Below, piece by piece: positions 29,067 through 44,900 of a stretch of 64,000 nt of DNA. Position numbers and translations under genes: made by a program. Source of the DNA: Nemertoderma westbladi (lineage: Eukaryota > Xenacoelomorpha > Nemertodermatida > Nemertodermatidae); contig JAUCBJ010001695.1 of the NCBI GenBank assembly GCA_032718475.1, positions 20,287 through 84,286 on the forward strand. The letters run 5' to 3'. Numbering within the stretch: position 1 is the first letter of the stretch; each line of letters starts with the position of its first letter. A model generated the notes under the pieces. The model made no database searches, had not been told where the DNA came from, and worked only from the letters and a program-made list of their open reading frames with translations.

Positions 29067-32000
29067 AGAACATAGCGAACGACGCACCAGTTAGGAAAAC
29101 ATCTGCCCCACTAATAGAACATAGCGAACGACGCACCAGTTAGGAAAACATCTGCCCCACTAATAGAACATAGGCGAACGGCGCACCAGTTAGGTAAACA
29201 TCTGCCCCACTAATAGAACATAATCGAACGGCGCACCAGTTAGGAAAACATCTGCCCCACTAATAGAACATAGGCGAACGGCGCACCAGTTAGGAAAACA
29301 TCTGCCCCACTAATAGAACATAGGCGAACGGCGCACCAGTTAGGAAAACATCTGCCCTACTAATAACATAGGCGAACGGCGCACCAGTTAGGAAAACATC
29401 TGCCCCACTAATAGAACATAGCGAACGACGCACCAGTTAGGAAAACATCTGCCCCACTAATAGAACATAGACGGACGGCGCACCAGTTAGGAAAACATCT
29501 GCCCCACTAATAGAACATAGGCGAACGGCGCACCAGTTAGGTAAACATCTGCCCCACTAATAGAACATAGGCGAACGGCGCACCAGTTAGGTAAACATCC
29601 GCCCCACTAATAGAACATAGGCGAACGGCGCACCAGTTAGGAAAATATCTGCACCACTAATTGAACATAGGCGAACGACGCACCAGTTAGGTAAACATCT
29701 GCCCCACTAATAGAACATAGGCGAAAGACGCACCAGTTAGGAAAATATCTGCCCCACTAATAGAACATAGGCGAACGACGCACCAGTTAGGTAAACATCT
29801 GCCCCACTAATAGAACATAGGCGAACGACGCACCAGTTAGGTAAACATCTGCCCCACTAATAGAACATAGGCGAACGGCGCACCAGTTAGGAAAATATCT
29901 GCCCCACTAATAGAACATAGGCAAAAGACGCACCAGTTAGGAAAACATCTGCCCCACTAATAGAACATAGCGAACGACGCACCAGTTAGGTAAACATCTG
30001 CCCCACTAATAGAACATAGGCGAACGACGCACCAGTTAGGTAAACATCTGCCCCACTAATAACATAGGCGAACGACGCACCAGTTAGGTAAACATCTGCC
30101 CCACTAATAGAACATAGGCGAACGACGCACCAGTTAGGTAAACATCTGCCCCACTAATAGAACATAGGCGAACGGCGCACCAGTTAGGAAAATATCTGCC
30201 CCACTAATAGAACATAGGCGAACGGCGCACCAGTTAGGAAAACATCTGCCCCACTAATAGAACATAATCGAACGGCGCACCAGTTAGGAAAACATCTGCC
30301 CCACTAATAGAACATAGGCGAACGGCGCACCAGTTAGGTAAACATCTGCCCCACTAATAGAACATAGGCGAACGACGCACCAGTTAGGTAAACATCTGCC
30401 CCACTAATAGAACATAGGCGAACGACGCACCAGTTAGGAAAATATCTGCCCCACTAATAGAACATAGGCGAACGGCGCACCAGTTAGGAAAACATCTGCC
30501 CCACTAATAGAACATAATCGAACGGCGCACCAGTTAGGAAAACATCTGCCCCACTAATAGAACATAGGCGAACGGCGCACCAGTTAGGAAAACATCTGCC
30601 CCACTAATAGAACATAGCGAACGGCGCACCAGTTAGGTAAACATCTGCCCCACTAATAACATAGGCGAACGACGCACCAGTTAGGTAAACATCTGCCCCA
30701 CTAATAGAACATTGGCGAACGGCGCACCAGTTAGGTAAACATCTGCCCCACTAATAGAACATAATCGAACGGCGCACCAGTTAGGAAAATATCTGCCCCA
30801 CTAATAGAACATAGGCGAAAGACGCACCAGTTAGGAAAACATCTGCCCCACTAATAGAACATAGCGAACGACGCACCAGTTAGGTAAACATCTGCCCCAC
30901 TAATAGAACATAGGCGAACGACGCACCAGTTAGGTAAACATCTGCCCCACTAATAACATAGGCGAACGACGCACCAGTTAGGTAAACATCTGCCCCACTA
31001 ATAGAACATAGGCGAACGACGCACCAGTTAGGTAAACATCTGCCCCACTAATAGAACATAGGCGAACGGCGCACCAGTTAGGAAAATATCTGCCCCACTA
31101 ATAGAACATAGGCGAACGGCGCACCAGTTAGGAAAACATCTGCCCCACTAATAGAACATAATCGAACGGCGCACCAGTTAGGAAAACATCTGCCCCACTA
31201 ATAGAACATAGGCGAACGGCGCACCAGTTAGGAAAACATCTGCCCCACTAATAGAACATAGCGAACGGCGCACCAGTTAGGTAAACATCTGCCCCACTAA
31301 TAACATAGGCGAACGACGCACCAGTTAGGTAAACATCTGCCCCACTAATAGAACATTGGCGAACGGCGCACCAGTTAGGTAAACATCTGCCCCACTAATA
31401 GAACATAATCGAACGGCGCACCAGTTAGGAAAACATCTGCCCCACTAATAGAACATAATCGAACGGCGCACCAGTTAGGTAAACATCTGCCCCACTAATA
31501 GAACATAGCGAACGGCGCACCAGTTAGGAAAACATCTGCCCCACTAATAGAACATAATCGAACGGCGCACCAGTTAGGAAAACATCTGCCCCACTAATAG
31601 AACATAATCGAACGGCGCACCAGTTAGGAAAACATCTGCCCCACTAATAGAACATAGCGAACGACGCACCAGTTAGGAAAACATCTGCCCCACTAATAGA
31701 ACATAGCGAACGACGCACCAGTTAGGAAAACATCTGCCCCACTAATAGAACATAATCGAACGGCGCACCAGTTAGGAAAACATCTGCCCCACTAATAGAA
31801 CATAGCGAACGGCGCACCAGTTAGGTAAACATCTGCCCCACTAATAGAACATAATCGAACGGCGCACCAGTTAGGAAAACATCTGCCCCACTAATAGAAC
31901 ATAGCGAACGGCGCACCAGTTAGGTAAACATCTGCCCCACTAATAGAACATAGCGAACGACGCACCAGTTAGGAAAACATCTGCCCCACTAATAGAACAT

Positions 32001-35000
32001 AATCGAACGGCGCACCAGTTAGGAAAACATCTGCCCCACTAATAGAACATAGCGAACGACGCACCAGTTAGGTAAACATCTGCCCCACTAATAGAACATA
32101 GGCGAACGACGCACCAGTTAGGAAAACATCTGCCCCACTAATAGAACATAATCGAACGGCGCACCAGTTAGGAAAACATCTGCCCCACTAATAGAACATA
32201 GCGAACGACGCACCAGTTAGGAAAACATCTGCCCCACTAATAGAACATAATCGAACGGCGCACCAGTTAGGAAAACATCTGCCCCACTAATAGAACATAG
32301 ACGGACGACGCACCAGTTAGGAAAACATCTGCCCCACTAATAGAACATAGACGAACGACGCACCAGTTAGGTAAACATCTGCCCCACTAATAGAACATAG
32401 CGAACGACGCACCAGTTAGGAAAACATCTGCCCCACTAATAGAACATAATCGAACGGCGCACCAGTTAGGTAAATATCTGCCCCACTAATAGAACATAGC
32501 GAACGACGCACCAGTTAGGAAAACATCTGCCCCACTAATAGAACATAATCGAACGGCGCACCAGTTAGGTAAACATCTGCCCCACTAATAGAACATAGGC
32601 GAACGACGCACCAGTTAGGTAAACATCTGCCCCACTAATAGAACATAATCGAACGGCGCACCAGTTAGGAAAACATCTGCCCCACTAATAGAACATAGCG
32701 AACGACGCACCAGTTAGGAAAACATCTGCCCCACTAATAGAACATAGGCGGACGGCGCACCAGTTAGGTAAACATCTGCCCCACTAATAGAACATAGGCG
32801 AACGACGCACCAGTTAGGTAAACATCTGCCCCACTAATAGAACATAATCGAACGGCGCACCAGTTAGGAAAACATCTGCCCCACTAATAGAACATAGCGA
32901 ACGACGCACCAGTTAGGTAAACATCTGCCCCACTAATAGAACATAATCGAACGGCGCACCAGTTAGGTAAACATCTGCCCCACTAATAGAACATAATCGA
33001 ACGGCGCACCAGTTAGGAAAACATCTGCCCCACTAATAGAACATAGCGAACGGCGCACCAGTTAGGTAAACATCTGCCCCACTAATAGAACATAGGCGAA
33101 CGACGCACCAGTTAGGTAAACATCTGCCCCACTAATAGAACATAGGCGAACGACGCACCAGTTAGGTAAACATCTGCCCCACTAATAGAACATAGGCGAA
33201 CGACGCACCAGTTAGGAAAACATCTGCCCCACTAATAGAACATAATCGAACGGCGCACCAGTTAGGAAAACATCTGCCCCACTAATAGAACATAGCGAAC
33301 GACGCACCAGTTAGGAAAACATCTGCCCCACTAATAGAACATAGCGAACGACGCACCAGTTAGGAAAACATCTGCCCCACTAATAGAACATAATCGAACG
33401 GCGCACCAGTTAGGAAAACATCTGCCCCACTAATAGAACATAGCGAACGACGCACCAGTTAGGAAAACATCTGCCCCACTAATAGAACATAGCGAACGAC
33501 GCACCAGTTAGGAAAACATCTGCCCCACTAATAGAACATAATCGAACGGCGCACCAGTTAGGAAAACATCTGCCCCACTAATAGAACATAGCGAACGACG
33601 CACCAGTTAGGAAAACATCTGCCCCACTAATAGAACATAGCGAACGACGCACCAGTTAGGAAAACATCTGCCCCACTAATAGAACATAATCGAACGGCGC
33701 ACCAGTTAGGAAAACATCTGCCCCACTAATAGAACATAGCGAACGACGCACCAGTTAGGAAAACATCTGCCCCACTAATAGAACATAATCGAACGGCGCA
33801 CCAGTTAGGAAAACATCTGCCCCACTAATAGAACATAGGCGAACGACGCACCAGTTAGGAAAACATCTGCCCCACTAATAGAACATAATCGAACGGCGCA
33901 CCAGTTAGGAAAACATCTGCCCCACTAATAGAACATAGCGAACGACGCACCAGTTAGGAAAACATCTGCCCCACTAATAGAACATAATCGAACGGCGCAC
34001 CAGTTAGGAAAACATCTGCCCCACTAATAGAACATAGACGGACGACGCACCAGTTAGGAAAACATCTGCCCCACTAATAGAACATAGACGAACGACGCAC
34101 CAGTTAGGTAAACATCTGCCCCACTAATAGAACATAGCGAACGACGCACCAGTTAGGAAAACATCTGCCCCACTAATAGAACATAATCGAACGGCGCACC
34201 AGTTAGGTAAATATCTGCCCCACTAATAGAACATAGCGAACGGCGCACCAGTTAGGAAAACATCTGCCCCACTAATAGAACATAGCGAACGGCGCACCAG
34301 TTAGGTAAACATCTGCCCCACTAATAGAACATAGCGAACGGCGCACCAGTTAGGAAAACATCTGCCCCACTAATAGAACATAATCGAACGGCGCACCAGT
34401 TAGGTAAACATCTGCCCCACTAATAGAACATAGGCGAACGACGCACCAGTTAGGTAAACATCTGCCCCACTAATAGAACATAGCGAACGACGCACCAGTT
34501 AGGAAAACATCTGCCCCACTAATAGAACATAATCGAACGGCGCACCAGTTAGGAAAACATCTGCCCCACTAATAGAACATAGCGAACGACGCACCAGTTA
34601 GGAAAACATCTGCCCCACTAATAGAACATAGGCGGACGGCGCACCAGTTAGGTAAACATCTGCCCCACTAATAGAACATAGGCGAACGACGCACCAGTTA
34701 GGTAAACATCTGCCCCACTAATAGAACATAATCGAACGGCGCACCAGTTAGGAAAACATCTGCCCCACTAATAGAACATAGCGAACGGCGCACCAGTTAG
34801 GTAAACATCTGCCCCACTAATAGAACATAATCGAACGGCGCACCAGTTAGGTAAACATCTGCCCCACTAATAGAACATAATCGAACGGCGCACCAGTTAG
34901 GAAAACATCTGCCCCACTAATAGAACATAGCGAACGGCGCACCAGTTAGGTAAACATCTGCCCCACTAATAGAACATAGGCGAACGACGCACCAGTTAGG

Positions 35001-36600
35001 TAAACATCTGCCCCACTAATAGAACATAGGCGAACGACGCACCAGTTAGGTAAACATCTGCCCCACTAATAGAACATAGCGAACGACGCACCAGTTAGGT
35101 AAACATCTGCCCCACTAATAGAACATAATCGAACGGCGCACCAGTTAGGTAAACATCTGCCCCACTAATAGAACATAGGCGAACGACGCACCAGTTAGGT
35201 AAACATCTGCCCCACTAATAGAACATAATCGAACGGCGCACCAGTTAGGAAAACATCTGCCCCACTAATAGAACATAATCGAACGGCGCACCAGTTAGGT
35301 AAACATCTGCCCCACTAATAGAACATAGGCGAACGACGCACCAGTTAGGTAAACATCTGCCCCACTAATAGAACATAATCGAACGGCGCACCAGTTAGGA
35401 AAACATCTGCCCCACTAATAGAACATAGGCGAACGTCGCACCAGTTAGGTAAACATCTGCCCCACTAATAGAACATAGGCGAACGACGCACCAGTTAGGT
35501 AAACATCTGCCCCACTAATAGAACATAATCGAACGGCGCACCAGTTAGGTAAACATCTGCCCCACTAATAGAACATAATCGAACGGCGCACCAGCTAGGA
35601 AAACATCTGCCCCACTAATAGAACATAGGCGAACGACGCACCAGTTAGGTAAACATCTGCCCCACTAATAGAACATAATCGAACGGCGCACCAGTTAGGA
35701 AAACATCTGCCCCACTAATAGAACATAATCGAACGGCGCACCAGCTAGGAAAACATCTGCCCCACTAATAGAACATAGCGAACGGCGCACCAGTTAGGAA
35801 AACATCTGCCCCACTAATAGAACATAATCGAACGGCGCACCAGTTAGGAAAACATCTGCCCCACTAATAGAACATAGGCGAACGTCGCACCAGTTAGGTA
35901 AACATCTGCCCCACTAATAGAACATAGGCGAACGACGCACCAGTTAGGTAAACATCTGCCCCACTAATAGAACATAATCGAACGGCGCACCAGTTAGGAA
36001 AACATCTGCCCCACTAATAGAACATAGCGAACGACGCACCAGTTAGGAAAACATCTGCCCCACTAATAGAACATAGCGAACGACGCACCAGTTAGGAAAA
36101 CATCTGCCCCACTAATAGAACATAGCGAACGACGCACCAGTTAGGAAAACATCTGCCCCACTAATAGAACATAGCGAACGACGCACCAGTTAGGAAAACA
36201 TCTGCCCCACTAATAGAACATAGGCGAACGGCGCACCAGTTAGGTAAACATCTGCCCCACTAATAGAACATAATCGAACGGCGCACCAGTTAGGAAAACA
36301 TCTGCCCCACTAATAGAACATAGGCGAACGGCGCACCAGTTAGGAAAACATCTGCCCCACTAATAGAACATAGGCGAACGGCGCACCAGTTAGGAAAACA
36401 TCTGCCCTACTAATAACATAGGCGAACGGCGCACCAGTTAGGAAAACATCTGCCCCACTAATAGAACATAGCGAACGACGCACCAGTTAGGAAAACATCT
36501 GCCCCACTAATAGAACATAGACGGACGGCGCACCAGTTAGGAAAACATCTGCCCCACTAATAGAACATAGGCGAACGGCGCACCAGTTAGGTAAACATCT
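27417..36600. repeat. Further copies of the same satellite block, offsets 1,939 and 7,050 bp
   Basis: The CCTACTAATAAC variant of the 5-kb block recurs at 27417, 29356 and 36406 (offsets 1,939 and 7,050 bp). GCACCACTAATTG recurs at 27711 and 29650, and CATTGGCG at 28771, 30710 and 31354 (1,939, then 644 bp, or 13 monomers). CGAACGTCGC at 28877 and 35879 gives offset 7,002 rather than 7,050. The 48-bp difference is explained by replacement of one AATC and two AGC monomers by four AGC monomers. These are therefore partial third and fourth copies that later diverged by whole-monomer indels. Confidence 0.7.
32299..34650. repeat. Tandem block duplication inside the satellite, about 1.74-1.88 kb
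   Basis: AGACGGACGACG monomers at 32299 and 34036 are 1,737 bp apart, and GGCGGACGGC monomers at 32747 and 34631 are 1,884 bp apart. The two offsets differ by exactly three 49-bp monomers. This is consistent with one duplication followed by gain or loss of whole units. Between the copies (about 33.3-33.7 kb) a short A A C trimer is repeated several times, a smaller-scale expansion. Confidence 0.6.
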
Positions 36601-38989
36601 GCCCCACTAATAGAACATAGGCGAACGGCGCACCAGTTAGGTAAACATCTGCCCCACTAATAGAACATAGGCGAACGACGCACCAGTTAGGAAAACATCT
36701 GCCCCACTAATAGAACATAGCGAACGACGCACCAGTTAGGAAAACATCTGCCCCACTAATAGAACATAGCGAACGACGCACCAGTTAGGAAAACATCTGC
36801 CCCACTAATAGAACATAGCGAACGGCGCACCAGTTAGGTAAACATCTGCCCCACTAATAGAACATAGCGAACGGCGCACCAGTTAGGTAAACATCTGCCC
36901 CACTAATAGAACATAGCGAACGACGCACCAGTTAGGAAAACATCTGCCCCACTAATAGAACATAGCGAACGACGCACCAGTTAGGAAAACATCTGCCCCA
37001 CTAATAGAACATAGCGAACGGCGCACCAGTTAGGTAAACATCTGCCCCACTAATAGAACATAGCGAACGGCGCACCAGTTAGGAAAACATCTGCCCCACT
37101 AATAGAACATAGACGGACGGCGCACCAGTTAGGAAAACATCTGCCCCACTAATAGAACATAGGCGAACGGCGCACCAGTTAGGTAAACATCTGCCCCACT
37201 AATAGAACATAGGCGAACGGCGCACCAGTTAGGAAAACATCTGCCCCACTAATAGAACATAGGCGAACGGCGCACCAGTTAGGTAAACATCTGCCCCACT
37301 AATAGAACATAGGCGAACGGCGCACCAGTTAGGAAAACATCTGCCCCACTAATAGAACATAGGCGAACGGCGCACCAGTTAGGAAAACATCTGCCCTACT
37401 AATAGAACATAGACGGACGGCGCACCAGTTAGGAAAACATCTGCCCCACTAATAGAACATAATCGAACGGCGCACCAGTTAGGAAAACATCTGCCCCACT
37501 AATAGAACATAGGCGAACGACGCACCAGTTAGGTAAACATCTGCCCCACTAATAGAACATAGGCGAACGGCGCACCAGTTAGGTAAACATCTGCCCCACT
37601 AATAGAACATAGGCGAACGGCGCACCAGTTAGGTAAACATCTGCCCCACTAATAGAACATAGCGAACGGCGCACCAGTTAGGTAAACATCTGCCCCACTA
37701 ATAGAACATAGGCGAACGACGCACCAGTTAGGAAAACATCTGCCCCACTAATAGAACATAGCGAACGACGCACCAGTTAGGAAAACATCTGCCCCACTAA
37801 TAGAACATAGCGAACGGCGCACCAGTTAGGTAAACATCTGCCCCACTAATAGAACATAGGCGAACGACGCACCAGTTAGGAAAACATCTGCCCCACTAAT
37901 AGAACATAGGCGAACGGCGCACCAGTTAGGTAAACATCTGCCCCACTAATAGAACATAGGCGAACGGCGCACCAGTAAGGAAAACATCTGCCCAACTAAT
38001 AGAACATAGCGAACGACGCACCAGTTAGGTAAACATCTGCCCCACTAATAGAACATAGGCGAACGACGCACCAGTTAGGTAAACATCTGCCCCACTAATA
38101 ACATAGGCGAACGGCGCACCAGTTAGGAAAACATCTGCCCCACTAATAGAACATAGCGAACGGCGCACCAGTTAGGAAAACATCTGCCCCACTAATAGAA
38201 CATAGCGAACGGCGCACCAGTTAGGAAAACATCTGCCCCACTAATAGAACATAGCGAACGACGCACCAGTTAGGTAAACATCTGCCCCACTAATAGAACA
38301 TAGCGAACGACGCACCAGTTAGGAAAACATCTGCCCCACTAATAGAACATAGCGAACGACGCACCAGTTAGGTAAACATCTGCCCCACTAATAGAACATA
38401 GGCGAACGACGCACCAGTTAGGAAAACATCTGCCCCACTAATAACATAGGCGAACGACGCACCAGTTAGGTAAACATCTGCCCCACTAATAGAACATAGG
38501 CGAACGACGCACCAGTTAGGTAAACATCTGCCCCACTAATAGAACATAGGCGAACGGCGCACCAGTTAGGAAAATATCTGCCCCACTAATAGAACATAGG
38601 CGAAAGACGCACCAGTTAGGAAAACATCTGCCCCACTAATAGAACATAGCGAACGACGCACCAGTTAGGTAAACATCTGCCCCACTAATAGAACATAGGC
38701 GAACGACGCACCAGTTAGGTAAACATCTGCCCCACTAATAACATAGGCGAACGACGCACCAGTTAGGTAAACATCTGCCCCACTAATAGAACATAGGCGA
38801 ACGACGCACCAGTTAGGTAAACATCTGCCCCACTAATAGAACATAGGCGAACGGTGCACCAGTTAGGAAAATATCTGCCCCACTAATAGAACATAGGCGA
38901 ACGACGCACCAGTTAGGTAAACATCTGCCCCACTAATAACATAGGCGAACGACGCACCAGTTAGGTAAACATCTGCCCCACTAATAGAA

Positions 38990-41900
38990 CATAGGCGAAC
39001 GGCGCACCAGTTAGGAAAATATCTGCACCACTAATTGAACATAGGCGAACGACGCACCAGTTAGGTAAACATCTGCCCCACTAATAGAACATAGGCGAAA
39101 GACGCACCAGTTAGGAAAATATCTGCCCCACTAATAGAACATAGGCGAACGACGCACCAGTTAGGTAAACATCTGCCCCACTAATAGAACATAGGCGAAC
39201 GACGCACCAGTTAGGTAAACATCTGCCCCACTAATAGAACATAGGCGAACGGCGCACCAGTTAGGAAAATATCTGCCCCACTAATAGAACATAGGCGAAA
39301 GACGCACCAGTTAGGAAAACATCTGCCCCACTAATAGAACATAGCGAACGACGCGCCAGTTAGGTAAACATCTGCCCCACTAATAGAACATAGGCGAACG
39401 ACGCACCAGTTAGGTAAACATCTGCCCCACTAATAACATAGGCGAACGACGCACCAGTTAGGTAAACATCTGCCCCACTAATAGAACATAGGCGAACGAC
39501 GCACCAGTTAGGTAAACATCTGCCCCACTAATAGAACATAGGCGAACGGCGCACCAGTTAGGAAAATATCTGCCCCACTAATAGAACATAGGCGAACGAC
39601 GCACCAGTTAGGTAAACATCTGCCCCACTAATAACATAGGCGAACGACGCACCAGTTAGGTAAACATCTGCCCCACTAATAGAACATTGGCGAACGGCGC
39701 ACCAGTTAGGAAAATATCTGCCCCACTAATAGAACATAGGCGAACGACGCACCAGTTAGGTAAACATCTGCCCCACTAATAGAACATAGGCGAAAGACGC
39801 ACCAGTTAGGAAAATATCTGCCCCACTAATAGAACATAGTCGAACGGCGCACCAGTTAGGAAAATATCTGCCCCACTAATAGAACATAGGCGAACGGCGC
39901 ACCAGTTAGGAAATCATCTGCCCCACTAATAGAACATAGCGAACGACGCACCAGTTAGGTAAACATCTGCCCCACTAATAGAACATAGCGAACGACGCAC
40001 CAGTTAGGTAAACATCTGCCCCACTAATAGAACATAGGCGAACGGCGCACCAGTTAGGAAAATATCTGCCCCACTAATAGAACATAGGCGAAAGACGCAC
40101 CAGTTAGGAAAACATCTGCCCCACTAATAGAACATAGCGAACGACGCACCAGTTAGGTAAACATCTGCCCCACTAATAGAACATAGGCGAACGACGCACC
40201 AGTTAGGTAAACATCTGCCCCACTAATAACATAGGCGAACGACGCACCAGTTAGGTAAACATCTGCCCCACTAATAGAACATAGGCGAACGACGCACCAG
40301 TTAGGTAAACATCTGCCCCACTAATAGAACATAGGCGAACGGTGCACCAGTTAGGAAAATATCTGCCCCACTAATAGAACATAGGCGAACGACGCACCAG
40401 TTAGGTAAACATCTGCCCCACTAATAACATAGGCGAACGACGCACCAGTTAGGTAAACATCTGCCCCACTAATAGAACATAGGCGAACGGCGCACCAGTT
40501 AGGTAAACATCTGCCCCACTAATAGAACATAGGCGAACGACGCACCAGTTAGGAAAACATCTGCCCCACTAATAGAACATAGGCGAACGGCGCACCAGTT
40601 AGGTAAACATCTGCCCCACTAATAGAACATAGGCGAACGGCGCACCAGTAAGGAAAACATCTGCCCAACTAATAGAACATAGCGAACGACGCACCAGTTA
40701 GGTAAACATCTGCCCCACTAATAGAACATAGGCGAACGACGCACCAGTTAGGTAAACATCTGCCCCACTAATAACATAGGCGAACGGCGCACCAGTTAGG
40801 AAAACATCTGCCCCACTAATAGAACATAGCGAACGGCGCACCAGTTAGGAAAACATCTGCCCCACTAATAGAACATAGCGAACGGCGCACCAGTTAGGAA
40901 AACATCTGCCCCACTAATAGAACATAGCGAACGACGCACCAGTTAGGTAAACATCTGCCCCACTAATAGAACATAGCGAACGACGCACCAGTTAGGAAAA
41001 CATCTGCCCCACTAATAGAACATAGCGAACGACGCACCAGTTAGGTAAACATCTGCCCCACTAATAGAACATAGGCGAACGACGCACCAGTTAGGAAAAC
41101 ATCTGCCCCACTAATAACATAGGCGAACGACGCACCAGTTAGGTAAACATCTGCCCCACTAATAGAACATAGGCGAACGACGCACCAGTTAGGTAAACAT
41201 CTGCCCCACTAATAGAACATAGGCGAACGGCGCACCAGTTAGGAAAATATCTGCCCCACTAATAGAACATAGGCGAAAGACGCACCAGTTAGGAAAACAT
41301 CTGCCCCACTAATAGAACATAGCGAACGACGCACCAGTTAGGTAAACATCTGCCCCACTAATAGAACATAGGCGAACGACGCACCAGTTAGGTAAACATC
41401 TGCCCCACTAATAACATAGGCGAACGACGCACCAGTTAGGTAAACATCTGCCCCACTAATAGAACATAGGCGAACGACGCACCAGTTAGGTAAACATCTG
41501 CCCCACTAATAGAACATAGGCGAACGGTGCACCAGTTAGGAAAATATCTGCCCCACTAATAGAACATAGGCGAACGACGCACCAGTTAGGTAAACATCTG
41601 CCCCACTAATAACATAGGCGAACGACGCACCAGTTAGGAAAATATCTGCACCACTAATTGAACATAGGCGAACGACGCACCAGTTAGGTAAACATCTGCC
41701 CCACTAATAGAACATAGGCGAAAGACGCACCAGTTAGGAAAATATCTGCCCCACTAATAGAACATAGGCGAACGACGCACCAGTTAGGTAAACATCTGCC
41801 CCACTAATAGAACATAGGCGAACGACGCACCAGTTAGGTAAACATCTGCCCCACTAATAGAACATAGGCGAACGGCGCACCAGTTAGGAAAATATCTGCC

Positions 41901-44900
41901 CCACTAATAGAACATAGGCGAAAGACGCACCAGTTAGGAAAACATCTGCCCCACTAATAGAACATAGCGAACGACGCACCAGTTAGGTAAACATCTGCCC
42001 CACTAATAGAACATAGGCGAACGACGCACCAGTTAGGTAAACATCTGCCCCACTAATAACATAGGCGAACGACGCACCAGTTAGGTAAACATCTGCCCCA
42101 CTAATAGAACATAGGCGAACGACGCACCAGTTAGGTAAACATCTGCCCCACTAATAGAACATAGGCGAACGGCGCACCAGTTAGGAAAATATCTGCCCCA
42201 CTAATAGAACATAGGCGAACGACGCACCAGTTAGGTAAACATCTGCCCCACTAATAACATAGGCGAACGACGCACCAGTTAGGTAAACATCTGCCCCACT
42301 AATAGAACATTGGCGAACGGCGCACCAGTTAGGAAAATATCTGCCCCACTAATAGAACATAGGCGAACGACGCACCAGTTAGGTAAACATCTGCCCCACT
42401 AATAGAACATAGGCGAAAGACGCACCAGTTAGGAAAATATCTGCCCCACTAATAGAACATAGTCGAACGGCGCACCAGTTAGGAAAATATCTGCCCCACT
42501 AATAGAACATAGGCGAACGGCGCACCAGTTAGGAAATCATCTGCCCCACTAATAGAACATAGCGAACGACGCACCAGTTAGGTAAACATCTGCCCCACTA
42601 ATAGAACATAGCGAACGACGCACCAGTTAGGTAAACATCTGCCCCACTAATAGAACATAGGCGAACGGCGCACCAGTTAGGAAAATATCTGCCCCACTAA
42701 TAGAACATAGGCGAAAGACGCACCAGTTAGGAAAACATCTGCCCCACTAATAGAACATAGCGAACGACGCACCAGTTAGGTAAACATCTGCCCCACTAAT
42801 AGAACATAGGCGAACGACGCACCAGTTAGGTAAACATCTGCCCCACTAATAACATAGGCGAACGACGCACCAGTTAGGTAAACATCTGCCCCACTAATAG
42901 AACATAGGCGAACGACGCACCAGTTAGGTAAACATCTGCCCCACTAATAGAACATAGGCGAACGGTGCACCAGTTAGGAAAATATGTGCCCCACTAATAG
43001 AACATAGGCGAACGACGCACCAGTTAGGTAAACATCTGCCCCACTAATAACATAGGCGAACGACGCACCAGTTAGGTAAACATCTGCCCCACTAATAGAA
43101 CATAGGCGAACGGCGCACCAGTTAGGAAAATATCTGCACCACTAATTGAACATAGGCGAACGACGCACCAGTTAGGTAAACATCTGCCCCACTAATAGAA
43201 CATAGGCGAAAGACGCACCAGTTAGGAAAATATCTGCCCCACTAATAGAACATAGGCGAACGACGCACCAGTTAGGTAAACATCTGCCCCACTAATAGAA
43301 CATAGGCGAACGACGCACCAGTTAGGTAAACATCTGCCCCACTAATAGAACATAGGCGAACGGCGCACCAGTTAGGAAAATATCTGCCCCACTAATAGAA
43401 CATAGGCGAAAGACGCACCAGTTAGGAAAACATCTGCCCCACTAATAGAACATAGCGAACGACGCACCAGTTAGGTAAACATCTGCCCCACTAATAGAAC
43501 ATAGGCGAACGACGCACCAGTTAGGTAAACATCTGCCCCACTAATAACATAGGCGAACGACGCACCAGTTAGGTAAACATCTGCCCCACTAATAGAACAT
43601 AGGCGAACGACGCACCAGTTAGGTAAACATCTGCCCCACTAATAGAACATAGGCGAACGGCGCACCAGTTAGGAAAATATCTGCCCCACTAATAGAACAT
43701 AGGCGAACGACGCACCAGTTAGGTAAACATCTGCCCCACTAATAACATAGGCGAACGACGCACCAGTTAGGTAAACATCTGCCCCACTAATAGAACATTG
43801 GCGAACGGCGCACCAGTTAGGAAAATATCTGCCCCACTAATAGAACATAGGCGAACGACGCACCAGTTAGGTAAACATCTGCCCCACTAATAGAACATAG
43901 GCGAAAGACGCACCAGTTAGGAAAATATCTGCCCCACTAATAGAACATAGTCGAACGGCGCACCAGTTAGGAAAATATCTGCCCCACTAATAGAACATAG
44001 GCAAACGGCGCACCAGTTAGGAAATCATCTGCCCCACTAATAGAACATAGCGAACGACGCACCAGTTAGGTAAACATCTGCCCCACTAATAGAACATAGC
44101 GAACGACGCACCAGTTAGGCAAACATCTGCCCCACTAATAGAACATAGCGAACGGCGCACCAGTTAGGTAAACATCTGCCCCACTAATAGAACATAGCGA
44201 ACGACGCACCAGTTAGGAAAACATCTGCCCCACTAATAGAACATAGCGAACGACGCACCAGTTAGGAAAACATCTGCCCCACTAATAGAACATAGCGAAC
44301 GACGCACCAGTTAGGTAAACATCTGCCCCACTAATTGAACATAGGCGAACGGCGCACCAGTTAGGTAAACATCTGCCCCACGAATAGAACATAGATGAAC
44401 GACGCACCAGTTAGGTAAACATCTGCCCCACTATTAGAACATAGCGAAAGACGCACCAGTTAGGAAAACATCTGCCCCACTAATAGAACATAGGCGAACG
44501 GCGCACCAGTTAGGTAAACATCTGCCCCACTAATAGAACATAGATGAACGACGCACCAGTTAGGTAAACATCTGCCCCACTATTAGAACATAGCGAACGA
44601 CGCACCAGTTAGGTAAACATCTGCCCCATTAATAGAACATAGGCGAACGGCGCACCAGTTAGGAAAACATCTGCCCCACTAATAGAACATAGGCGAACGA
44701 CGCACCAGTTAGAAAAACATCTGCCCCACTAATAACATAGCGAACGACGCACCAGTTAGGAAAACATCTGCCCCACTAATAGAACATAGGCGAACGACGC
44801 ACCAGTTAGGAAAACATCTGCCCCACTAATATAACAAAGGCGAACGGCGCACCAGTTAGGTAAACATCTGCCTCACTAATAGAACATGGCGAACGACGCA

